Positions 48,958-57,318 of a stretch of 64,000 nt of DNA are shown here, in pieces. The translations under genes and the position numbers were made by a program. The DNA is taken from assembly GCF_003337355.1 (NCBI RefSeq), contig NZ_QPJW01000005.1:62001-126000 (forward strand), in the 5' to 3' direction. The notes under the pieces are model-generated. The model saw only the letters and a program-made list of their open reading frames with translations. It was not told where the DNA came from and ran no database searches. This DNA comes from Fontibacillus phaseoli. GTDB taxonomy: Bacteria > Bacillota > Bacilli > Paenibacillales > Paenibacillaceae. Position 1 is the stretch's first letter; each line of letters begins with the position of its first letter.

Positions 48958-49962
48958 TTAGAACCCTAAATTATATTTATTTAGTAATTTTTCAATATCT
49001 TCCAGAGTGAGCTGGTCGGCATTTAAGGATGAATATTCTTGATGTTCTGCTTTTGTAAAGCCTACATACTCTTGTAAAGAGGAATTAATTGTAGAAGTTA
49101 TAACATACATCTCATTGTTTTGATATGCTCTCTCCGCTTCATCTGCTGTCATCAACTCTTCATATAACTTTTCTCCGGGACGAATTCCAACTTCAGCAAT
49201 CTCACCGTTAAACTTGGACCCTACGGTTGATTCATAAGATCTTATCAGCCCTACAGCAAGATCGATTATTTTTAAGGTCGGCATTTTAAGGACGAAAACT
49301 TCTCCTCCCTTAGAGAGTCTAGCTGCCTTTAAGACTAACTCCGCCGCTTGGGGGATAGACATCATAAAGCGCGTCATTTCTCGATGAGTTAGCGTTACGG
49401 ATTTCCCGGCTCTTATCTGGTCTTTGAAAAGAGGAATAACCGAGCCGCGTGAACCCATAACATTTCCAAAGCGAACGCAAGAAAAAACAGTGTCTCTACT
49501 TCCCTTATAGTGGTTAGCAGCAGAGATTAATCTTTCTGAAAGAAGCTTTGTTGCCCCCATTGTATTCATCGGATTAACTACTTTATCAGTACTTATGGCT
49601 ATCATTTTCTTTACATTATGCTGGATTGATACTTCAATTAAATTTTGCACACCAAGTACATTGGTTTTGATCGCCTCCATCGGATTATATTCGCATGAGG
49701 GAACATGCTTTAATGCAGCAGCATTAAAGATATAATCCACATTTTCGGCCGCGTAGCTTAATCGCTCTTTATCCCTGATATCTCCTATAAGGTAGCGGAT
49801 ATTAGTAAATTGCTTTAACTCTTGTTGCAAAAAAAATTGTTTACTCTCATCTCTGCTATATATACGAACAACTTGAGGTTGCTCTTTAAGAATGCTTCTT
49901 ACAATCTCGCTGCCGATAGAGCCCGTTCCTCCAGTTACTAAAACCACTTTATCTTTAAACAT
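48958..49962 (-). CDS. Soluble UDP-GlcNAc 4,6-dehydratase, retaining-type active site
   Basis: Probable first enzyme of the sugar pathway. The 334 residues form a polysaccharide-biosynthesis-2 SDR: VTGGTGSIGSEIV (9-21), FNAAALKHVPSCEYNPMEAI, ISTDKVVNPMNTMGATK (~127-143). In the last motif the residue before GATK is Met. Inverting PseB enzymes have Tyr there, while retaining PglF/WbpM enzymes have Met. The protein has the length and fold of PseB but lacks the PglF membrane part. The product would be UDP-4-keto-6-deoxy-GlcNAc. The ATG has only a weak ribosome site. Confidence 0.88.
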   Translation of the reverse strand: MFKDKVVLVTGGTGSIGSEIVRSILKEQPQVVRIYSRDESKQFFLQQELKQFTNIRYLIGDIRDKERLSYAAENVDYIFNAAALKHVPSCEYNPMEAIKTNVLGVQNLIEVSIQHNVKKMIAISTDKVVNPMNTMGATKLLSERLISAANHYKGSRDTVFSCVRFGNVMGSRGSVIPLFKDQIRAGKSVTLTHREMTRFMMSIPQAAELVLKAARLSKGGEVFVLKMPTLKIIDLAVGLIRSYESTVGSKFNGEIAEVGIRPGEKLYEELMTADEAERAYQNNEMYVITSTINSSLQEYVGFTKAEHQEYSSLNADQLTLEDIEKLLNKYNLGF

Positions 49963-50003
49963 TAGAATTCGCCTACTTCTTCGATTGATATGGAGATCTT
50001 TAA

Positions 50004-51875
50004 CTAAGTTAAAGCTTTAAGCCTCTCCGTTGCCTTCTCTAAAATTGAAATCAAGCTAGGACTAAAATCCCTCATTCGCTTTACTAAGACACCTAAATGA
50101 GTTGTAATAAGCCGGCCCTTTTTAAATATATCTTCCGCTTCCACAATTTCAGGAACATGTCGCATATATATATTGATATAATGTGCTAACGAATATTGGT
50201 AAAAAACGTTAAAAACATCATTTTGGGTAATGTTCTTCCATAGTTTATCAATCTCAACTAATCTTTCCGTAGTTTTATTAAAACTACTTTCAGACAAAGC
50301 ATACTCTAATTTTTTTATTACTTCTGTCAACTTTTTTATTTTCAATTCTAGTTTCTTAGTTTCTCCACTAACTTTTTTTAGTTTAGTACTTACTTCTTTC
50401 ACTTGCTTGTCTTTCGTTTCAGGAGTTTTTGCTGGTATTTGCTTTGATATTTCAAAATCAATAGAAGGATACTCCAATAAGCTAGGAGCTATTTTATCCA
50501 TAGAAGCCCACTCGGTGCCTTCAATAACCGCTCCACCTTTAGAAGTATTAATAATTTTAACGCCTTGTAGTTCCATTATTTTTACTAGTATTTCTATATC
50601 TTTTAATAGAACCTCCATACTACCTTTTGTGCGATTAAGGCCACCATCAACATTCTTCACCCATTTTTCTGAATGCGCTATGTGTAAATCTTGAATTTCT
50701 TCTGATATATGAACTACCCCTGGTGCATAAAATTGATTATTGGGATATGATAAATCCTGACCCATTAAGTAGATATCCTTTATCCCCATAAATGCAGCGA
50801 TTTGAATACCCGTCCCAGTCACAGTAGCCGTTGAAATAAACGAAGGAATTTCATTTTCTTGCGATTCATAAAGATACTTGGTTATTATATCACTTTGGAA
50901 TTTACCATAATAAAGTGAATTTTTATGTCCTTCCAAAATCTCATAATAAATCGATGGACAAAATACTAAGGGAACCCTTGATACGTCCACGTTCTTAAAA
51001 ACATGATGATTAGCTTTCGTACCATCCATGGACACAACGAAATGAGGATATACTCCTAAGTGCTCCATAGCTTGTATGCTTGACCCCGCTGCAATTATTA
51101 AACACTTTTCCTTCAATTCTGATAGATAATGCAAATCCTGGCTCAGGGAAGGACCTGAACCTACTATAATCGCTTTAATATTCTGATCTTTCCATTTATC
51201 TTTCAATGCTAGAATAGAAGAATTATTAATGAGGTAAGGTAGATTAAACAAACTATTTTCTAACCATGTTTCTTGGTTAAATTCACGAGTTTGCATATTA
51301 GATATCTGTTGTATAATTGTATCTTTCATTTTTGTATTGAATTGTTCGGAAATCTCCGGGAATAACCTTTCATATATAGGAGGAGAAACTTTTCTAAAGG
51401 TGCCTATCATTTGTTCTGAAATATCATTAGCTAACTGAAGGGGCAAAAATTCACTTTCACCTACCGCGAACAAACGAATTCTCGGGTCTGACAAAGTCTT
51501 TTCAATTGCTCTTTCGTTCAGCCATTCTTTGAAAACCAAAACGCTCGGTTCATATACAAATATATATCTAGCCTTCGTAACAGAGAGCAATTCCTCAAGA
51601 TAATAACCTAGGCCAATTCCTACAAGGAGAACATTATCTATATCATCAATCTCACTTCCAATAGATTCAACCCATTTCTTAGCTTCATGCCGTGCATTAT
51701 AACGACTATGCAAGTAATAAGAATTTTGATTAATTTCAATTCGAAGATTAAGTTCACCACTACGAGTTATTTCTCTAGTGTAAGTATACTCATCTTCTAA
51801 AGTAGACTCAAAAGCACGAATTAAAGCAGGGTAGTGTCGAGACAAATATTTTTTATTTAATTCCAGAACATTCAT
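50004..51875 (-). CDS. Maf-type motility accessory factor (DUF115 flagellin glycosyltransferase)
   Basis: Maf proteins transfer nonulosonic acids to flagellin in the cytoplasm. The 623 residues include an N-terminal part (NVLLVGIGLGYYLEELL near 80), the central DUF115/MAF domain (AIIVGSGPSLSQDLHYL at ~235; VSMDGTKANHHVF; SFISTATVTGTGIQIAA; DIYLMGQDLSYPNNQFYA) and a C-terminal coiled-coil tail (~490-560, rich in Lys). It is encoded directly between flagellin-side genes and the sugar operon, the expected place for the enzyme that uses the sugar. Confidence 0.9.
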   Translation of the reverse strand: MNVLELNKKYLSRHYPALIRAFESTLEDEYTYTREITRSGELNLRIEINQNSYYLHSRYNARHEAKKWVESIGSEIDDIDNVLLVGIGLGYYLEELLSVTKARYIFVYEPSVLVFKEWLNERAIEKTLSDPRIRLFAVGESEFLPLQLANDISEQMIGTFRKVSPPIYERLFPEISEQFNTKMKDTIIQQISNMQTREFNQETWLENSLFNLPYLINNSSILALKDKWKDQNIKAIIVGSGPSLSQDLHYLSELKEKCLIIAAGSSIQAMEHLGVYPHFVVSMDGTKANHHVFKNVDVSRVPLVFCPSIYYEILEGHKNSLYYGKFQSDIITKYLYESQENEIPSFISTATVTGTGIQIAAFMGIKDIYLMGQDLSYPNNQFYAPGVVHISEEIQDLHIAHSEKWVKNVDGGLNRTKGSMEVLLKDIEILVKIMELQGVKIINTSKGGAVIEGTEWASMDKIAPSLLEYPSIDFEISKQIPAKTPETKDKQVKEVSTKLKKVSGETKKLELKIKKLTEVIKKLEYALSESSFNKTTERLVEIDKLWKNITQNDVFNVFYQYSLAHYINIYMRHVPEIVEAEDIFKKGRLITTHLGVLVKRMRDFSPSLISILEKATERLKALT

Positions 51876-51887
51876 TCCCGCTAACCT

Positions 51888-52460
51888 CTATTCTTGAATT
51901 TGCAATTTATAATTTTCCAAAACAGGTACTAATTCATACTGAATAAGATCTCCTACCATTACATATTCTCTTTTTTGCAAACTCTGGTCCATTTCAGCAA
52001 TAATTCTTTCAATCTCGGTCCGGTTACTAACCAATAAATCCATATCACTATTGACATTTAATGTTTCCAAAAAGCGGATCGCATCTATAATCCATTGCAG
52101 GCCACTTACAAAACTTGAAAACTGGTTCCATTCATTGTCGCTTAACTCGCCATAAAAATAATCAGCAACTTTAGAAGAAGCAGGTAAGAATCCAGCTAAG
52201 TATTCATTAATGTTTGATAATGTTTCGGTAATACTTTCCTGCTTCGTCTTTGTTCGAATATTAATACTTTCAATTGTTTGAAAGTTATCCAGTATTACCC
52301 GTTCATATTCGTTATAAAATACTTGGCCATTAATCTCAACACAATATATGAAACGATCTTGTTTATAAATTTTAGAGGTAACTTCCATCCACCAATTGTT
52401 AACCGATTGAATACTGTTATCTATTTCTTTTACATTTACATTATCAACATCTACTCGCAT
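51888..52460 (-). CDS. Hypothetical protein between maf and hag
   Basis: Not recognised. The 190-residue acidic protein has no signal peptide or membrane helix. It appears mostly beta in the first third (FIYCVEINGQVFYNEY) and helical afterwards (TETLSNINEYLAGFLPASSK; SDMDLLVSNRTEIERIIAEM). The ATG has GAGG about 13 bases upstream. It lies 12 bp before maf and is probably co-transcribed with it; a SigD-like -10 box precedes it. A chaperone-like or Maf-helper role is a guess from position only. Confidence 0.7.
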   Translation of the reverse strand: MRVDVDNVNVKEIDNSIQSVNNWWMEVTSKIYKQDRFIYCVEINGQVFYNEYERVILDNFQTIESINIRTKTKQESITETLSNINEYLAGFLPASSKVADYFYGELSDNEWNQFSSFVSGLQWIIDAIRFLETLNVNSDMDLLVSNRTEIERIIAEMDQSLQKREYVMVGDLIQYELVPVLENYKLQIQE

Positions 52461-52494
52461 TTCAACTCACGACCTCACATTCTGTTTAATATAT

Positions 52495-52502
52495 TTATCG
52501 GA
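52495..52502 (-). promoter_or_regulatory. Candidate SigD -10 element before the maf/sugar operon
   Basis: On the minus strand TCCGATAA matches the SigD -10 consensus GCCGATAA at seven of eight bases, 35 bp before the 190-residue gene. The -35 region at 15 bases (ACAA) is a poor match to TAAA, so the assignment is weak. Confidence 0.35.
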
Positions 52503-52588
52503 AGTTTTTCATTCTAATTGTATAGGCAAATCTATCTATAAAGATCCAATTAATAGCAGGGTGATTTACTATTTATTGATATCAATAC

Positions 52589-52624
52589 AAAAAAATAAGA
52601 CCGAGCAACGATGTGCCCAGTCTT
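52589..52624 (-). terminator. Intrinsic terminator of hag
   Basis: AAGAC/GTCTT arms with further inner pairs (52597-52624) are followed on the minus strand by ATTTTTTT. It lies 26 bases past the flagellin stop codon. Confidence 0.85.
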
Positions 52625-52649
52625 AATCTTATATTACCTGAAGTATTTC

Positions 52650-53465
52650 TTATCCAAGAAGTTTCAATACAGCTTGTGGAGCCGAGTTAGCTTGAGCCAA
52701 CATAGCTGTACCAGCTTGAACAAGAATTTGATTCTTCGTAAATGCTGTCATTTCAGTAGCCATATCAGCATCTTTAATACGGGAGTTTGCTGCCGACAAG
52801 TTTTCGGAAGTTACACCCAAGCTGTTAATTGTGTGCTCCAAACGGTTTTGGTAAGCACCAAGGTTTGCACGGTTTGTAGATACGGTAGAAATTGCAGACT
52901 TGATTTTATGCAATGCTTGTGCAGCTTGAGTAGCTGTACTGATGGAAAGATTACTGATTTTAAGTGCGCTAACTTTGTTGCTAGACAAGCTAACAGTTAA
53001 AGACTCAGAAGATGTTACACCAATTTGGAATTTAACAGTAACTGCCGATTTCAACAAGCTGACGCCATTGAAATTGGAATTCTCAGTAATTCTGTTAATT
53101 TCGGAAAGCAATTGATTAACTTCTTTTTGCAGATTTGCACGATCTTCTTTTTGGTATGTTCCGTTCGCGGATTGGTTAGCGAGCGTATTCATACGTTGCA
53201 GCATGGAGTGAACTTCAGTCAAGTCACCTTCAGCTGTTTGCAAGAGGGAGATACCATCTTGCGCGTTACGTTGTGCTTGGTTCAAACCGTTGATTTGATA
53301 AATCATTTTTTCGGAGATTGCCAAACCAGCAGCATCGTCAGCAGCACGGTTGATCCGGTAACCGGAAGACAACTTTTCCATTGTCTTACCCATTTGTGTG
53401 TTGTTGAAGCTCAGGTTGCGGTTAGCGTTGATAGCACCAACGTTAGTGTTAATAAACATTCCCAT
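52650..53465 (-). CDS. hag: Flagellin (Hag)
   Basis: Filament subunit, exported by the flagellar type III system. The 271 residues consist almost only of the conserved D0/D1 parts: MGMFINTNVGAINANRNL, KLSSGYRINRAADDAAGLAISEKM, LQRMNTLANQSANGTY, and at the end NILVQAGTAMLAQANSAPQAV with minor difference, then LKLLG. The short middle segment (~145-190) is rich in Ser and Thr (VTSSESLTVSLSSN) and is the likely glycosylation region. ATG 53465 is chosen, nine bases from GGAGG; the ATG at 53474 overlaps that site. A SigD promoter and CsrA-like sites lie upstream. In B. subtilis hag sits between csrA and flaG; here it follows fliT. Confidence 0.97.
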   Translation of the reverse strand: MGMFINTNVGAINANRNLSFNNTQMGKTMEKLSSGYRINRAADDAAGLAISEKMIYQINGLNQAQRNAQDGISLLQTAEGDLTEVHSMLQRMNTLANQSANGTYQKEDRANLQKEVNQLLSEINRITENSNFNGVSLLKSAVTVKFQIGVTSSESLTVSLSSNKVSALKISNLSISTATQAAQALHKIKSAISTVSTNRANLGAYQNRLEHTINSLGVTSENLSAANSRIKDADMATEMTAFTKNQILVQAGTAMLAQANSAPQAVLKLLG

Positions 53466-53471
53466 CGTAAT

Positions 53472-53513
53472 CATCCTCCATGATTGGTTTATATTGGCTA
53501 CATCCTTGTGGCC
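53472..53513 (-). promoter_or_regulatory. Two CsrA-like binding sites in the hag leader
   Basis: On the transcript ACAAGGAUGU (53500-53509) matches the CsrA consensus core ACARGGAUGU exactly and lies in the loop of a hairpin GGCCAC-AAGGAU-GUAGCC (53496-53513, one mismatch). A second site, GGAGGAUG (53472-53479), overlaps the ribosome binding site. Two such sites in this order are what B. subtilis uses for CsrA repression of hag. Confidence 0.75.
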
Positions 53514-53521
53514 TAATTTAT

Positions 53522-53549
53522 ATATCGGTCGTAGGTTACTGTTTTTTTA
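53522..53549 (-). promoter_or_regulatory. SigD promoter of hag
   Basis: On the minus strand TAAA (53546-53549) and ACCGATAT (53522-53529) are 16 bases apart, a near-consensus SigD (FliA-type) promoter, TAAA-N15-GCCGATAT. The -10 box ends about 56 bases before the flagellin start. Confidence 0.8.
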
Positions 53550-53579
53550 GCCTTTTTTCTATTTTTATATAAAAAACGA

Positions 53580-53999
53580 TTATTTTTTTTCATCCAGATA
53601 TAATGGAATCTGATCGTTCCGCTGCGTACCGAAGTAAGCATTTAGTACCTTGCGCTGATTATTGACATTCAGCATATCCGAGCCTGTTAACTTAGCACTT
53701 GTGTTTAGCCCAATCCTCAGCTCTTCGAGATTGGTATCAATCTCACGAAGGGTATCCATTCGCCATTCTTCATCCTCAGCATCAAGATCAGGAGCATGTT
53801 CGCGTAGCGTTTGATCCAACTTGTTGATATCCCGAGTGCAAATATTCCAGACACTCTGCAATTTCAAGAAGTGGGAAAGATTCTTAGCTGAATCCTCCTC
53901 CACTTCATCCAGATACTTCAACAACATTTTGGAATTATCCAACAGCTTTTCATAAAGAGCCTTGCGCTGCCTGGACAGCTCGGAGTAATCAATTTCCAA
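53580..53999 (-). CDS. fliT: FliT-like flagellar protein
   Basis: Short helical protein, probably the FliD export chaperone. The 139 residues are acidic and predicted to be mostly coiled helix (LSRQRKALYEKLLDNSKMLLKYLD). Sequence conservation in FliT is low, so the call rests mainly on position directly after fliS and on size. The start is TTG inside the fliS end (11-bp overlap), with GAGAGGG before it. Confidence 0.72.
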   Translation of the reverse strand: MEIDYSELSRQRKALYEKLLDNSKMLLKYLDEVEEDSAKNLSHFLKLQSVWNICTRDINKLDQTLREHAPDLDAEDEEWRMDTLREIDTNLEELRIGLNTSAKLTGSDMLNVNNQRKVLNAYFGTQRNDQIPLYLDEKK

Positions 54000-54381
54000 G
54001 GGTCCCTCTCTTCCCGATTTCCTCCCAGGCCGACTTTATTTCCTCAAGCATCCCAATCACTTCGTCTAAAGGAGCTGTCAGTTTCTTGATATTCGCTTCC
54101 ATCAAACGATCGATCATGTAGAAATATAAACTTTTGAGATTTCGGGCCAATTCTCCACCTTGTTTGGTATCTAAGGAAGAAATCAATTCATAAACAATAC
54201 TCTGCACTTTTTTTACATAATTGTTAGTGTCGACAATATTATTTTGTTCAATCGCCTGTTTAGCCTTGGTGGTAAATTGAATAGCACCATTGTACAACAT
54301 TAAAGTCAAGCGGTGGGGAGAAGCCGTTTCATATTTATTTTTTTGATAGGCTTGATAGCCCGCTAAGTTGGGTGATGTCAA
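53989..54381 (-). CDS. fliS: FliS, flagellin export chaperone
   Basis: Binds flagellin C-termini and prevents premature assembly. In Bacillus it also helps FliW-based control. The 130 residues show the family pattern AYQKNKYETASPHRLTLMLYNGAIQF and YFYMIDRLMEANI. The start is TTG with GGAG nine bases upstream. It lies 15 bp after fliD. Confidence 0.95.
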   Translation of the reverse strand: MTSPNLAGYQAYQKNKYETASPHRLTLMLYNGAIQFTTKAKQAIEQNNIVDTNNYVKKVQSIVYELISSLDTKQGGELARNLKSLYFYMIDRLMEANIKKLTAPLDEVIGMLEEIKSAWEEIGKRGTLGN

Positions 54382-54396
54382 TTAGATCATCTCCAG

Positions 54397-55809
54397 TTAT
54401 TTTGATGATAAAGACTTAGTGAGTACGGATAACTGATTTGTAATCCAGTCCTTTTGACTGTTTAATTGAGTCATCACTACTTCCATGTTAACGAATTTTC
54501 TCTTCAAGGAAGCCTCTTTTAGATCCAGACGATCGCTCATGCTCTGAATCTGTTCATTGAGGAAAGAAATTTCCGAATCATAACCCTTAATTTTGGAAGT
54601 GACAATCCCGTCGACGCTATCCGTCCATTCCTTCATGCTGTTTTTAAAGATGGTTGCTATCCCATCAATTCCCTCAGTTGTTCCATCATCTTTCACGGCT
54701 GTTGCACTTTTAAACATCTTTTCGACAAGCTCCGGATTTTCCAACATTTTTTCCTTGAACTTTGCTTTGTCAAAAGTAATATTCCCTGTCATTAGAGAAG
54801 CACTAGTGATTCCTTTATCCACTTCCAAGCCTATATCGGAAAGCAACTTGAATCCTTTAGAATCACCGACAATATTATTCATCATATCGCCCAATTGAAT
54901 TCGTAGGGAGCGAAGCATGGGGTCGCCTTGCAACGTTAAAGAAAGACTGCCATCCTCATTCTCCGTTGACTTAGGAGTGTTTTCTTTAATAGTATTAATA
55001 ATATCGTTGTAAGCTTTAACAAAGGCCTCCACTTTGGATGTAATGCCATCCACATCTTGCTCCACTTTAACCGTTGAAGCTCCTGTATTACTTAATGTAA
55101 GTGTAACGCCCGGAATAGCATCCTTAACCGTATTTGTCGAGCTGTAAATATCCAGTCCATTTACCTTCAGATGTGCGTCTTTTGCTTCCTGTTTTTCCGT
55201 GAAACCCCAGGATGCGGATGTATCGAAAATGATTTCATTCGCCTCACCATAATCCTTAGACGTCAAGACCAGCGATTTTTGACCGTTGGACGTTTGAATT
55301 ACCGCAGCCTGGACCCCGGCATCCTCCAAACTATTAATTTTGCCGGCAATAACACTTAGTGCTTCTCCCATAGTTTTTCCGGATAAATCCAATTGACTAA
55401 GATCAATAGTCTCACCATTTACGCTTAATTGCGACGGCAATCCACTACTGTCATAGGATGCGGAGTCATCAAAAGATTTACTAGCTACTACATGTTTTTG
55501 AGCCAGTGAGTTTATTACCACAGAATATTCACCCGCAATTGCCGTACTTTGTGCGGAAGCCGTCAATTTAGTTGCATCCGAGGTGCTTGCTTTACTCATT
55601 TGAAAGCTTCCTAAATCTGACAAAGCCGTAGCGGCATCCTTCAGAGCGAGGAGTTTGGTGTTAAGGGATTTAAATACATTTTGATAGACCTTTGTTATCT
55701 CCTTTTTTTCCTCAAGACGATTTAACGGGAGCTTCTCCTGAGCCATAATGGCTTCTAGATATTTCGTAGTATTTACCCCTGAAGCTAATCCAGAAAAGCT
55801 AACTGACAT
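54397..55809 (-). CDS. fliD: FliD, flagellar hook-associated protein 2 (filament cap)
   Basis: Caps the filament and guides flagellin insertion. The 470 residues begin MSVSFSGLASGVNTTKYLEAI, the conserved N-terminus. The middle has NGLDIYSSTNTVKDAIPGVTLTL (FliD-N/IN motif), and the C-terminal coiled region ends MEVVMTQLNSQKDWITNQL, typical of FliD_C. ATG 55809 is preferred over the GTG nine bases before it because AAAGGG then has normal spacing. Confidence 0.96.
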   Translation of the reverse strand: MSVSFSGLASGVNTTKYLEAIMAQEKLPLNRLEEKKEITKVYQNVFKSLNTKLLALKDAATALSDLGSFQMSKASTSDATKLTASAQSTAIAGEYSVVINSLAQKHVVASKSFDDSASYDSSGLPSQLSVNGETIDLSQLDLSGKTMGEALSVIAGKINSLEDAGVQAAVIQTSNGQKSLVLTSKDYGEANEIIFDTSASWGFTEKQEAKDAHLKVNGLDIYSSTNTVKDAIPGVTLTLSNTGASTVKVEQDVDGITSKVEAFVKAYNDIINTIKENTPKSTENEDGSLSLTLQGDPMLRSLRIQLGDMMNNIVGDSKGFKLLSDIGLEVDKGITSASLMTGNITFDKAKFKEKMLENPELVEKMFKSATAVKDDGTTEGIDGIATIFKNSMKEWTDSVDGIVTSKIKGYDSEISFLNEQIQSMSDRLDLKEASLKRKFVNMEVVMTQLNSQKDWITNQLSVLTKSLSSK

Positions 55810-55830
55810 GTCTATCACCCTTTCGCTTTT

Positions 55831-56199
55831 TTACATTTTTTTGTCTATGAACATGCCTATCATTTCCTTCATTTTGACGGAAAGCTCTATTAGAAATTCA
55901 GGCGGTAGACTGGATAAAACTTCCTGCGTTTTTGAATCGATAATTTCCACGTAAAGTTCTTCGGCTTCTTCGTTGTATTTAAACTTTAGCTCTTTGCCAG
56001 TAGATGCTATCGATTCATTCAGTTTTTTTGCTTGTTTTTCAAGTTCTTCTTGTTGCTCTCTTAAATATTTCTGAGCTCTTAACTCCTTGATGTTTGAGCT
56101 ATTATCGGACAGGGATGAAGCATTTCTTTTGAGCCCCGGTTCAGCTAATTTTAAATTGTCTGAAAAATTAGTGTCGATGCGGTTAACGTTGATATTCAT
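55831..56199 (-). CDS. flaG: FlaG family protein
   Basis: Small flagellar protein of unclear role, linked to filament length. The 122 residues have a helical N-terminal half rich in Gln and Lys, and the FlaG domain LKFKYNEEAEELYVEIIDS followed by QEVLSSLPPEFLIELS. It lies between csrA and fliD; in B. subtilis hag would intervene before it. Confidence 0.92.
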   Translation of the reverse strand: MNINVNRIDTNFSDNLKLAEPGLKRNASSLSDNSSNIKELRAQKYLREQQEELEKQAKKLNESIASTGKELKFKYNEEAEELYVEIIDSKTQEVLSSLPPEFLIELSVKMKEMIGMFIDKKM

Positions 56200-56225
56200 C
56201 CTAAACCCACCTATCTCAAAATGTT

Positions 56226-56465
56226 TTACATTTTAAAGTTTTTCAGCAGGTTCAGGATTTGTTCTTGTTGTAATTGACTCGTTTGTTCCTTAGCTGCCAT
56301 ATTCTCGGCAACAATACCTTCGTATAATTCTTGTCTTAAAATTTGCACATCCTTTGGGGCCAAAAAACCAAGCTTAATCTGATCTCCTTCGATACCCAGA
56401 ATCTGCACCTGGATATCACTGCCGATCATCACGGTCTCACCAATTTTCCGTCTCAGCACCAGCAT
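56226..56465 (-). CDS. csrA: CsrA, carbon storage / flagellin translation regulator
   Basis: RNA-binding repressor of flagellin translation. The 79 residues start MLVLRRKIGETVMIGSDI and include GFLAPKDVQILRQELY with the RNA-contacting Arg. Its ATG directly follows the fliW stop codon, with a G-rich site inside the fliW end, so the two are translationally coupled. Its targets are visible in the hag leader. Confidence 0.97.
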   Translation of the reverse strand: MLVLRRKIGETVMIGSDIQVQILGIEGDQIKLGFLAPKDVQILRQELYEGIVAENMAAKEQTSQLQQEQILNLLKNFKM

Positions 56466-56891
56466 TTAGGCTTCCCCCTTCTGCTCCAACGGATACCTTA
56501 CAGGGAACTCTTGGTCCTTAATAATATATTGGAATCCTTTAAGGGAGTGTGGAGAGAGGAGGATAGGGGCCATCAAGTTCACATAGAGCTTATCCTGATT
56601 GATGTTTACGATTAACATCACTCCGACGTCATCCGGAGATTTCAGTTCAAGCAAGCTGATAGTTTCATCAGAAATGCGAAAGTTATAGTCCTCCAAAGCC
56701 AAGTGTGATGGCAGTAAGATAAAGCTAACTTCTTCTCCGAATGCATGAAGAACAAAGAAAGGAGTACCATCCATGGGAAGTAAGGCATACTGCCGAATGT
56801 CGGGAATACCGAGTATTCCCGATTCAAACAGATAGATTTGGCTGTCTTCCACTACTAGCAATCCATATGCCTCACTATGTATTCTCTTCAT
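56466..56891 (-). CDS. fliW: FliW, flagellar assembly factor and CsrA antagonist
   Basis: Binds CsrA or flagellin in a partner switch that matches flagellin synthesis to export. The 141 residues have the family motif FESGILGIPDIRQYALLP and DDVGVMLIVNI. Its ATG overlaps the upstream DUF6470 gene stop by 4 bp. Coupled with csrA. Confidence 0.95.
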   Translation of the reverse strand: MKRIHSEAYGLLVVEDSQIYLFESGILGIPDIRQYALLPMDGTPFFVLHAFGEEVSFILLPSHLALEDYNFRISDETISLLELKSPDDVGVMLIVNINQDKLYVNLMAPILLSPHSLKGFQYIIKDQEFPVRYPLEQKGEA

Positions 56892-57286
56892 TTTGGAAGG
56901 ACCCCTCTCGGATCGACCGAAATTTCCGGCGGATATACGCGAAAATCTATAACAACCCCCTGATGAGGGATAGCCTCAACCGTAATCTCTTTTTGTCCGT
57001 TACGCATGTATCGTTCATGTGCGATACGTCCGAATACATTTTTCTCCCCTGCAGCTATATTCATCATGCGGTCACCTTCTTGCGCTTTAATAGCTACATT
57101 TTGAATCGTCTGACTCCGGGCTTGCTGTTGCAGTTCTTTCCCTAAGGTCATCGGTCGTTTTAATTCAAGATCATTAAACACGCTTGTCCAGTCCGTGACC
57201 ATTTCAGCTGATTTCATGGAAATCGTTATTTCAGGGGGACGATAGGTCCCCCAATCGTGAGGCAGCCTTGGCTGAATACCTGACAT
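56888..57286 (-). CDS. YviE-like protein (DUF6470)
   Basis: Unknown function, conserved between flgL and fliW. The 132 residues resemble the C-terminal part of B. subtilis YviE: LGKELQQQARSQTIQNVAIKAQEGDRMMNIA and ITVEAIPHQGVVIDF. It is shorter than YviE (about 190), lacking much of the N-terminal repeats. The ATG has GGAGGGGG upstream, so the short start looks genuine. Confidence 0.82.
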   Translation of the reverse strand: MSGIQPRLPHDWGTYRPPEITISMKSAEMVTDWTSVFNDLELKRPMTLGKELQQQARSQTIQNVAIKAQEGDRMMNIAAGEKNVFGRIAHERYMRNGQKEITVEAIPHQGVVIDFRVYPPEISVDPRGVLPK

Positions 57287-57318
57287 AATCCCCCTCCTTC
57301 ACCTTTCAGCCTCCGCCT

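Noticed and set aside
48958..49962. Assignment of the dehydratase as PseB and the operon as a pseudaminic acid pathway
   Set aside because: The Met active-site variant, PglE-like aminotransferase and NeuC-like epimerase favour the legionaminate route; PseG and PseH are not seen.
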